Program-made: the position numbers and the translations under genes
NCBI GenBank assembly: GCA_017425745.1
Contig: JAFOXT010000131.1
Coordinates: forward strand, 1 to 6,087
Length of the DNA: 6,087 nt
From: Clostridia bacterium
GTDB taxonomy: Bacteria; Bacillota; Clostridia; Oscillospirales; Acutalibacteraceae
Reading direction: 5' to 3'
Notes under the pieces: model-generated
Seen by the model: only the letters and a program-made list of their open reading frames with translations
What the model was told of the DNA's origin: nothing
Database searches by the model: none
Shown: positions 1-4,854 of the stretch, piece after piece
Layout of the letters: the number at the start of each line of letters is the position of its first letter
Numbering within the stretch: position 1 is the first letter of the stretch

Positions 1-1818
1 ACTGCCTGTAACCTTTGCAAGCTTCGGGCATTTATAGAAGGCTCTCGCATCTACTTTAACCTTGCCTGTTTCTGAAAACTTGAAGGATGTAAGTGAATCA
101 CAGAACATAAATGCTTTTTCACCGATTGAGGTAATGCTTTCGCTGTTTACCAGAGTTTTAAGGTAGGTACAACTTGAAAAAGCAAATTTTCCTACTGTTA
201 CCGACTTATTTGAGAAAACAATTTTTTCGATGTAATGACATCCGGAAAAAGCATGGTCTCCGTACTGTCTGATGCCCCGTGTATTGTTGACGGTTTTAAG
301 CTTACCGCAATAGTTGAAAATGTCATTGCTGAGAACAATTTTGTCAGCATTTGACGGGAAGGTAACTGTTTCAAGACTTTTGCAGAAATAAAACATTTTT
401 TCGGGCAAAGTTATTTTTTGGGTATATGTACCTTCCACATCTGCATCAAGGAAGGTCACTTTTTTTAGCTTATCGCAATCCTGAAACTGATTACCGTAAA
501 AATAATATGTATCACCCTCATCTTCATCACAACCACACATATATCTGACTACGGCGGGAAGTGTTACTTCTTCAATATCTGTGTTATAAAATGCCTGACA
601 GCCCATAAATGTAAGCTTCGGCAATGTCATTATACCTGTCAGCCTTTCGCAGTTTTTGAATGCCCTGTCGACAATTGCTGTAACCTTTTCAGAAATGTTA
701 ATTGATTCAAGATATTTACATCCAATAAACGCTGAACCGCCTATTGTTATTTCTCCTACACTTTCAGGTAAAGTAACAGTTTCAAGTGAAACACAATTTG
801 CAAATTCTCTGCTTCCTACTGAAAATCTTTTATCTTCACGATCTTCATAGACAACCTTTTCAAGCAATCTGCAATCTTCAAAACGGCTTGAATACGAAGT
901 AGCAAAATCTCCGCAATCGCAATTGAGTTCAACTACATTATCAGGAATGAAAATTTCTTCAATATTTGTTTTTTTGAAAGCTCTGCAACCTAATTCTAAA
1001 GTTTTATCTTCTGAAAAAACTATTTCCTTTAATTTGAGGCAACCTGAAAAAGCATCGCAACCAATGTGTTCTGCATTTGATAGTTCTATTTCTCTGAGCT
1101 TTTTACAGCCCAAAAAAGCACTGTCTCCAAAAGAAGTGATTTTGCCTTCAACATTTACTTCTTTAAGTCTTGCACACCACTCAAAAGCACCTTTGGGGAT
1201 TTCTGTAATGGTCACAGGTAAAGTAATCGATGTCAGGTTTTCACAATAACAAAAAGAAAAGTCACCAAGTTCAGTAATGACACCTTTAAACTTAACTTTT
1301 TTCAAGTTTTTACACTGATTAAAAGTGGAATCAGGAATTACGGTTATGCCCTCAGGCAAAGAGATTTCTTTAATTTTTGAAAGCTTGTAAAATGCTCTAT
1401 AACCTAGTTGATTTACACTGTCGGGAATAACAACCTCATTAAGGTTTTCGAGTCCTCGCAAACCCAGATAAATGATACCGTCAGGTATTGTAAATTCCTC
1501 AATTAAAGGATAATCCGGTACTTCTGAATAATCATAAAATGGATTAAGATTAATATGCGTTACGGGATAACCGTCAATTTCTGTAAGAATTTCGGCTTTT
1601 TCAAGCTTCTGAGCTTTCTCATAACTTGTAGCAAGGGCTCTTACAGAATAATATGTATTCTCATCTGTACCGCACTTGTCATAAACAATTCCGTCAATAA
1701 TTTTTCTTGTGTCGGATTCGGTATATTCAAATCCTGCAGCCGATACTGAAATGCAGAAAAGTGACATAAGCAGCATTACTGCCATAATTAATGTGAGTAT
1801 AAATTTATTTTTCTTCAT
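1..1818 (-). CDS. Secreted BspA-like leucine-rich-repeat surface protein (3' end cut by window edge)
   Basis: The frame is open for all 606 codons from the ATG at 1818 to the left edge, so the C-terminus is missing. Residues 1-28 look like a Sec signal peptide: MKKNK, a hydrophobic core (about 6-25) and a V-S-A-A cleavage region. There is no lipobox. A non-repeat segment (about 29-105) precedes at least 19 units of the form A-F-x-x-C-x-x-L, with F at residues 143, 166, 189, 212, 235, 257, 281, 313, 339, 364, 387, 410, 445, 475, 501, 524, 547, 570 and 594. The 23-residue period and the I-P-x-x-V-x-x-I-G strands are those of the BspA/Treponema LRR_5 family, whose members are surface proteins in adhesion or protein binding. 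The ligand is unknown. Two units carry longer insertions with Cys-x-Cys (about 296-312 and 423-443). The start is set by AAAAGGAG at 1828-1835, nine bases upstream. It has its own promoter and is separated from rpmA by a terminator. The family call is firm; the role as an adhesin is inference. Confidence 0.9.
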   Translation of the reverse strand, partial: MKKNKFILTLIMAVMLLMSLFCISVSAAGFEYTESDTRKIIDGIVYDKCGTDENTYYSVRALATSYEKAQKLEKAEILTEIDGYPVTHINLNPFYDYSEVPDYPLIEEFTIPDGIIYLGLRGLENLNEVVIPDSVNQLGYRAFYKLSKIKEISLPEGITVIPDSTFNQCKNLKKVKFKGVITELGDFSFCYCENLTSITLPVTITEIPKGAFEWCARLKEVNVEGKITSFGDSAFLGCKKLREIELSNAEHIGCDAFSGCLKLKEIVFSEDKTLELGCRAFKKTNIEEIFIPDNVVELNCDCGDFATSYSSRFEDCRLLEKVVYEDREDKRFSVGSREFANCVSLETVTLPESVGEITIGGSAFIGCKYLESINISEKVTAIVDRAFKNCERLTGIMTLPKLTFMGCQAFYNTDIEEVTLPAVVRYMCGCDEDEGDTYYFYGNQFQDCDKLKKVTFLDADVEGTYTQKITLPEKMFYFCKSLETVTFPSNADKIVLSNDIFNYCGKLKTVNNTRGIRQYGDHAFSGCHYIEKIVFSNKSVTVGKFAFSSCTYLKTLVNSESITSIGEKAFMFCDSLTSFKFSETGKVKVDARAFYKCPKLAKVTGS

Positions 1819-1827
1819 AATTCTATT

Positions 1828-1835
1828 CTCCTTTT
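1828..1835 (-). promoter_or_regulatory. Ribosome binding site of the LRR gene
   Basis: AAAAGGAG on the minus strand lies nine bases before the ATG at 1818. It selects this ATG over the in-frame Met codons 12, 15 and 18, which would delete much of the signal peptide. Confidence 0.8.
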
Positions 1836-1841
1836 CATATT

Positions 1842-1864
1842 TGTAATTACATTGTAATATTACA
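1842..1864. promoter_or_regulatory. Candidate operator: two adjacent palindromes over the LRR promoter
   Basis: TGTAATTACA (1842-1851) and TGTAATATTACA (1853-1864) are both perfect inverted repeats, separated by one base. The TTGTAAT half-site recurs 11 bases apart (1841 and 1852), about one helical turn. They cover the -10 box, part of the spacer and the expected start site, as a repressor site would. The DNA-binding protein is not identified. The A/T content makes some palindromy cheap, so a regulatory role is inference. Confidence 0.5.
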
Positions 1865-1879
1865 GCACCAATGTGTCAA
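1851..1879 (-). promoter_or_regulatory. Sigma-A promoter of the LRR gene
   Basis: The minus strand shows a perfect -35 TTGACA (1874-1879), a 17-base spacer and a -10 TACAAT (1851-1856). Transcription would start near 1844, giving a leader of about 26 bases. A palindrome pair overlaps the -10 and start site, so this otherwise strong promoter is probably repressible. Confidence 0.85.
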
Positions 1880-1910
1880 GCAGATGATAAAAATGACAGA
1901 AAATCTTAAG

Positions 1911-1947
1911 AAATAAAAAAACGCACCGTGAAAAATCACGATGCGTT
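1911..1947 (-). terminator. Rho-independent terminator of rplU-prp-rpmA
   Basis: On the minus strand a 12-bp stem (1936-1947 with 1920-1931, one G-U wobble) closes a four-base loop (1932-1935) and is followed by a T-rich tract down to 1911. It starts 21 bases after the rpmA stop codon and ends the operon, so the LRR gene is a separate unit. Confidence 0.92.
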
Positions 1948-1968
1948 CTGTATGCAATTAGAATGCTT

Positions 1969-2253
1969 TTACTGCTCAACAGCGTAAACGCTAACCTTCT
2001 TGCGATCCTTGCCCATACGCTCGAACTTAACCTTACCGTCGATAAGAGCGAAGAGTGAGTCGTCTGAACCTCTGCCAACGTTGTTACCCGGATGAATGTG
2101 AGTACCACGCTGCTTTACAAGGATGTTGCCTGCAAGAACGAACTGACCGTCTGCACGCTTAACACCGAGTCTCTTTGATTCTGAGTCACGGCCGTTACGG
2201 GTTGAACCCATACCTTTTTTGTGAGCGAATAATTGAATGTTTATCTTAAGCAT
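1969..2253 (-). CDS. rpmA: Ribosomal protein L27 (bL27), precursor with cleavable N-terminal extension
   Basis: This 94-residue protein is a full-length bL27, a 50S subunit protein whose N-terminus reaches the peptidyl-transferase centre. The first nine residues, MLKINIQLF, are the Firmicutes extension. By analogy with Staphylococcus aureus, Prp cuts between F9 and A10 to give a mature protein starting AHKKG. Family hallmarks include GSTRNGRDSESKRLG (16-30), ADGQFV (34-39) and GNILVKQRGT (42-51), where Lys47 replaces the Arg usual in the L27 signature; this is conservative. The ATG at 2253 is set by GGAGGTG at 2261-2267, seven bases upstream. It is the last gene of the operon, 24 bases after the prp stop and just before the terminator. 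In many Firmicutes obg follows here; in this window it does not. Confidence 0.98.
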   Translation of the reverse strand: MLKINIQLFAHKKGMGSTRNGRDSESKRLGVKRADGQFVLAGNILVKQRGTHIHPGNNVGRGSDDSLFALIDGKVKFERMGKDRKKVSVYAVEQ

Positions 2254-2277
2254 TTTGTTACACCTCCGTATTATTCA

Positions 2278-2592
2278 TTAAATAATCTTTTCTTCACAGA
2301 TGATATATTCACTGTAATCATCTGCCAAGGCACTTACATGAAGCTTTAATCCTTCAAGAACAACTTTTGTTTCGTTTCGGTCGCTGTCCGTTACAAACTT
2401 GAAATATCCGTCAGAAATGCTGATGTCAGCCTGTTCGCCAATTACATCAGTAATTGTATTGACCGCCATATATGCCACTGAGGAAACCGATGCACAGATT
2501 ACATCTGCGCCTGCTTCAGCATAACCGCTGTGACCGTCGATTTCAAAGCCGATGAGGATTTCGCCTCTTTTGTAAAAGGTTGCCTTAATCAT
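2278..2592 (-). CDS. prp: Ribosomal-processing cysteine protease Prp
   Basis: This 104-residue protein matches the size and sequence pattern of Prp (YsxB family), the cysteine protease that trims the N-terminal extension of L27 before or during 50S assembly. The catalytic pair is visible: His21 in GHSGYAEAG (20-28) and Cys33 in DVICASVS (30-37), followed by the helix SSVAYMAVNTI. It sits between its ribosomal partner genes, as is usual in Firmicutes, and its substrate L27 is encoded immediately downstream with the matching cleavage site. The ATG at 2592 lies three bases after the rplU stop codon (2596-2598). No Shine-Dalgarno match is seen in front of it, so translation is probably coupled to rplU by termination-reinitiation, which would keep the enzyme low relative to L21 and L27. 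Confidence 0.95.
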   Translation of the reverse strand: MIKATFYKRGEILIGFEIDGHSGYAEAGADVICASVSSVAYMAVNTITDVIGEQADISISDGYFKFVTDSDRNETKVVLEGLKLHVSALADDYSEYIICEEKII

Positions 2593-2595
2593 GAC

Positions 2596-2904
2596 TTAAG
2601 CGTTGATTGCTGTGATTTCAACCTTAGTGTAAGGCTGTCTGTGACCCATCTTACGCTTAGCATTCTTCTTGGGCTTGTAAGTAAATACTGTTACCTTCTT
2701 AGCCTTGCCGTTCTTGATTGCCTTAGCTGTTACAGTTGCGTTTGCAGCATCTGCGCCAACCTTGATACCGTCATCAGTACCAATAGCAAGAACGTTGTCG
2801 AATGTGATTTCGGAGTCTGCTTCAACGTCAAGCTTTTCGATGTAGAGAGTATCGCCTGCTTCTACCTTATACTGCTTGCCGCCTGTTACGATAATTGCGT
2901 ACAT
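2596..2904 (-). CDS. rplU: Ribosomal protein L21 (bL21)
   Basis: This 102-residue protein has the full length of bL21, which binds 23S rRNA in the 50S subunit. It opens with the family pattern MYAIIVTGGKQYKVEAGD (1-18), has an acidic beta-barrel core, and ends with the basic RNA-binding stretch TYKPKKNAKRK (75-85) running into GHRQPYT (87-93). The start at 2904 is preceded by AAGGAAGG at 2913-2920, eight bases upstream. It is the first gene of rplU-prp-rpmA, expressed from its own strong promoter through a structured leader that resembles the known L21 leader RNA. Confidence 0.98.
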   Translation of the reverse strand: MYAIIVTGGKQYKVEAGDTLYIEKLDVEADSEITFDNVLAIGTDDGIKVGADAANATVTAKAIKNGKAKKVTVFTYKPKKNAKRKMGHRQPYTKVEITAINA

Positions 2905-2998
2905 TTTTCTTACCTTCCTTTATTATGGACTCGCTATCTTAAGGCGGATTAAAAATCTCTTATGGCATAACAAAATACGCCGCCTTTAATATGCGGTA
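2905..2998 (-). promoter_or_regulatory. L21 leader RNA (5' UTR of rplU)
   Basis: About 94 bases separate the expected transcription start from the rplU ATG. The RNA can form a 7-bp stem, AAGGCGG (2980-2986) with CCGCCTT (2941-2947), enclosing a smaller hairpin around UUUUGU. It is followed by a stretch (GATAGCGAGTCCATAA) just before the ribosome binding site. This arrangement fits the conserved L21 leader of Firmicutes, a cis-acting element thought to let L21 or a related ribosomal signal control the operon. The assignment rests on position, stem and remembered conserved sequence; a covariance search with the L21 leader model would settle it. Confidence 0.75.
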
Positions 2999-3004
2999 CT
3001 TGGG

Positions 3005-3033
3005 AGTATATCATATAATCTCTTTATTGTCAA
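3005..3033 (-). promoter_or_regulatory. Sigma-A promoter of rplU-prp-rpmA
   Basis: The minus strand has a perfect -35 TTGACA (3028-3033), a 17-base spacer and -10 TATACT (3005-3010). A/T tracts immediately upstream (3034-3053) could act as an UP element, which suits a ribosomal-protein operon. These tracts overlap the end of the preceding hydrolase gene. Confidence 0.88.
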
Positions 3034-3052
3034 TAAAAAATTGGGATTTTTT

Positions 3053-3886
3053 TCAGTTTTTTTCCTCTTTATAAATCACAACCGTGTCGCTGTGTCTGAG
3101 TATTCTTGCTTTGTTATAAGGGTTGCGGAAAATCTCTCCTGCACCGGGATTTTCAAGAGCATATCTGCAGCAGGAAAGAAGCTTTCTTAGGTCTTCAATG
3201 TTATGCTCCTTGGGGTCGTGAGCAACAAATCTTTTTGTAACGCCCTTTTCTTCAAGAAAAGCTATATAGCTTTCAAGAGTTTCAATATACTCGGTCAGAG
3301 ATGTAGATTCAACAAGATAAATCCATACACCCCTTGAAGCTCCGTCACTGTCAAAAGCTGCTTTATACTTTTCATCATAAAGCGCAATACTGCCTCTGGT
3401 ATGACCCGGAATGAGATGCCAGTAAATTTTTCTGTTACCTAAATCAAAATACGGAATATCATCAAGAGCCTCAGGTAAAGGATAGGCTTTGCTTACCCAT
3501 TCTTCAGCAAAAGCTTCAAATTCTTCACAGTTTTTGTGCTCGGTAAGAGCATTATTCATAACAAACATTCTCAGCACGGGCTCACAGGTATTGAGAGCAA
3601 ACACCTCGTTATCCACCGAGTGAATGTAACAATCCGTAAGGTTGGTAACACCCATTACATGGTCGTGGTGTCCGTGAGTACAGACAGTAATCAAAGGCTT
3701 ATCTGTTATTTTGCCCACAATTTTTTTCAGATCTATTATACCAAAACCACAGTCAACGAGAAGCGCTTTCTCGTCACCCACAAGAAGATACATATATGTA
3801 TCAAGACCCTCAAAGCCTTTTTCAAGAATTGAATAAGTATTTTCGTATATTTCCTTAACTTCATACTGTTTTGTAAAATCTGCCAT
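3053..3886 (-). CDS. Metallo-beta-lactamase-fold hydrolase
   Basis: This 277-residue protein is a probable cytoplasmic MBL-fold hydrolase; no signal peptide is seen. The metal-binding signature T-HGHHDH-VMG (H71, H73, D75, H76) is complete. The later ligands are also present: His162 in PGHTRGS (160-166), an Asp in the strand FDSDG (probably D181) and His223 in FVAHD (220-224). Such a site normally binds two Zn or Fe ions. The PGHTRGS motif places it nearer the glyoxalase-II/general hydrolase branch than the antibiotic-degrading beta-lactamases. The substrate cannot be told. An in-frame ATG lies upstream at 3907, but AGAGGTGA (3891-3898) sits between the two and fits the ATG at 3886. It has its own promoter. 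No clear terminator separates it from the rplU promoter, so some read-through into that operon is likely. Confidence 0.88.
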   Translation of the reverse strand: MADFTKQYEVKEIYENTYSILEKGFEGLDTYMYLLVGDEKALLVDCGFGIIDLKKIVGKITDKPLITVCTHGHHDHVMGVTNLTDCYIHSVDNEVFALNTCEPVLRMFVMNNALTEHKNCEEFEAFAEEWVSKAYPLPEALDDIPYFDLGNRKIYWHLIPGHTRGSIALYDEKYKAAFDSDGASRGVWIYLVESTSLTEYIETLESYIAFLEEKGVTKRFVAHDPKEHNIEDLRKLLSCCRYALENPGAGEIFRNPYNKARILRHSDTVVIYKEEKN

Positions 3887-3890
3887 AGTA

Positions 3891-3898
3891 TCACCTCT
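3891..3898 (-). promoter_or_regulatory. Ribosome binding site deciding the start of the MBL-fold gene
   Basis: The minus strand reads AAGAGGTGAT here, nearly the full complement of the 16S rRNA 3' end, four bases before the ATG at 3886. It lies downstream of the alternative ATG at 3907, so the shorter protein beginning MADF is preferred. Confidence 0.8.
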
Positions 3899-3910
3899 TA
3901 AGCTCATTTG

Positions 3911-3939
3911 ATTATACTATATATCTGAAAGGTTTTCAA
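3911..3939 (-). promoter_or_regulatory. Sigma-A promoter of the MBL-fold gene
   Basis: On the minus strand: -35 TTGAAA (3934-3939), a 17-base spacer and a perfect -10 TATAAT (3911-3916). The -35 box begins one base after the T-tract of the upstream terminator, so the two units are packed tightly. The expected start near 3904 supports translation from 3886, since it leaves almost no leader for the ATG at 3907. Confidence 0.85.
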
Positions 3940-3940
3940 G

Positions 3941-3982
3941 AAAAAAATCACTGTCTTTACCATTCATCGGCTCAGACAGTGA
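3941..3982 (-). terminator. Rho-independent terminator of the membrane-protein gene
   Basis: TCACTGTCT (3974-3982) pairs perfectly with AGACAGTGA (3948-3956) around a 17-base loop, followed on the minus strand by seven T (3941-3947). Pairing can extend further through A-T and G-U pairs into the flanks. A T-run on the plus strand just beyond (3987-3993) means it might also stop transcripts from the other side. Confidence 0.88.
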
Positions 3983-3991
3983 CTTGTTTTT

Positions 3992-4603
3992 TTATTTTGC
4001 TTCAGCAGCTGCTTTTGCTAAAGCTTTCTTCTGTGCGTGCTTTGTGAAAGTTGTAATAATTACACTGCAACCAAGGTTGAGAATAATTGAACCGAGCACA
4101 AGTGAGAATATGTATGTAGGAAGATTCTGCAGCATTACATCAGATTTAACAAATGCAACAATGAGATAAATAAAGCCTACAATATTAAAGAAAAGAGGAA
4201 TGTAGGGATGAAGAAGAATAAGTGCTCCTACAACTATTACAAGAGGAATTGATGCTGCTGTTGCGTGGTCAAGACCCTTACCCATAAGAAGATGTACTGT
4301 TGCTACTACACCGCCTGCAAGAAGAAGACCGACTGTACCGCCGCAAAGTGTGTGCCAGAAACGATCCTTATATGAAAGTTCTTCCTGCATAAAGAAAAGG
4401 GTTACTGCTGCGAAAAATGCCCAGTTTTCAACCGCAAGACTGATTCCGCCAATTTCAAAGTGAAGAAGTCCTGCACCGTGAAGATACTGATAAATTACGT
4501 TCCAGATTGCAATCCATATAAATACCAATGAAAGAACCTGCATTTTTGTTTTTGTGGGCTTGTGAAGAAGTTTGAATTTTCCGTTGTTTGTTTCGTGACT
4601 CAT
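3992..4603 (-). CDS. Polytopic membrane protein of unknown function (six predicted helices)
   Basis: I do not recognise this 203-residue protein. Hydrophobic stretches at about 21-41, 56-73, 85-106, 116-132, 135-152 and 161-186 suggest six membrane helices. The basic N-terminus (KFKLLHKPTKTK) and basic/alanine-rich C-tail (KHAQKKALAKAAAEAK) both fit a cytoplasmic location, consistent with an even helix number. Possible polar features near the membrane are WNVIYQYLHGAG (34-45), E59-N60 and HTLCGG (84-89). No ATPase, protease or binding motif is evident. A loose resemblance to small integral-membrane DUF families such as DUF1097 came to mind, but I cannot support it. The start at 4603 has GGAGG at 4611-4615, seven bases upstream. 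It has its own promoter and terminator, so it appears to be monocistronic and the neighbours give no functional hint. Confidence 0.8.
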   Translation of the reverse strand: MSHETNNGKFKLLHKPTKTKMQVLSLVFIWIAIWNVIYQYLHGAGLLHFEIGGISLAVENWAFFAAVTLFFMQEELSYKDRFWHTLCGGTVGLLLAGGVVATVHLLMGKGLDHATAASIPLVIVVGALILLHPYIPLFFNIVGFIYLIVAFVKSDVMLQNLPTYIFSLVLGSIILNLGCSVIITTFTKHAQKKALAKAAAEAK

Positions 4604-4650
4604 TTTTGTTCCTCCGAAAATTTAATTTTTGCTTTTCAAGTCCGCAGATA

Positions 4651-4678
4651 ATTATACACGATGTTGCATTTCTGTCAA
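4651..4678 (-). promoter_or_regulatory. Sigma-A promoter of the membrane-protein gene
   Basis: The minus strand has perfect -35 TTGACA (4673-4678) and -10 TATAAT (4651-4656) boxes with a 16-base spacer, one base short of the optimum. The leader to the ATG at 4603 would be about 40 bases. Confidence 0.82.
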
Positions 4679-4747
4679 CTATAAAGCTACAAGATTAGTA
4701 GTTATTTAATTTTTATTTCACAAAACATACACTATCATACACATCAG

Positions 4748-4780
4748 CGTTTTATGTGGTTTTTGCCACATAATTAAACG
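4748..4780. repeat. Imperfect inverted repeat (hairpin) of unknown role
   Basis: TTATGTGG (4752-4759) and CCACATAA (4766-4773) are perfect complements around a six-base loop. The outer CGTT and AACG (4748-4751 and 4777-4780) can add four pairs across a three-base bulge. No T-run follows on either strand, so it is not a standard terminator. It lies between the esterase terminator and the next promoter, about 70 bases upstream of that -35. Apart from this hairpin, the stretch 4679-4800 shows only A/T-rich DNA without a gene. Confidence 0.55.
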
Positions 4781-4800
4781 TTTTCGACGCTTTTGCAACA

Positions 4801-4838
4801 AAACAAAAAAGAGCTGCTGTGCAAAAGCACAACAGCCC
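4801..4838 (-). terminator. Rho-independent terminator of the esterase gene
   Basis: On the minus strand a 12-bp stem (4827-4838 with 4811-4822, two G-U wobbles) with a TTTT loop (4823-4826) is followed by TTTTTTGTTT (4801-4810). It begins 16 bases after the stop codon. Confidence 0.92.
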
Positions 4839-4854
4839 GTAATTTATTAAGTTA

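Noticed and set aside
656..1749. Plus-strand open frames at 656-850, 923-1249 and 1555-1749
   Set aside because: They lie antisense to the continuous 606-codon LRR frame, lack ribosome binding sites and encode low-complexity Ser/Leu/Phe-rich products typical of the reverse of repeat codons.
1..1818. The 23-residue LRR periodicity as a DNA-level tandem repeat or CRISPR-like array
   Set aside because: The repeats are conserved only as protein motifs; the DNA copies are too diverged and there are no identical repeat-spacer units.
1860..2108. Minus-strand open frame overlapping the 3' part of rpmA, its terminator and the LRR promoter
   Set aside because: It is out of frame within rpmA and runs through a clear terminator hairpin; no ribosome binding site.
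2530..2952. Plus-strand 140-residue frame opposite rplU and prp
   Set aside because: It is antisense to two confidently assigned genes and the leader; Cys/Leu-rich sequence without a recognisable domain.
3887..3907. ATG at 3907 as the start of the MBL-fold protein
   Set aside because: It has almost no leader after the predicted transcription start, and a near-perfect ribosome binding site lies downstream of it, placed for the ATG at 3886.
3536..4169. Plus-strand frames at 3536-3832 and 3984-4169
   Set aside because: Shadows of the MBL-fold and membrane-protein genes, without ribosome binding sites.
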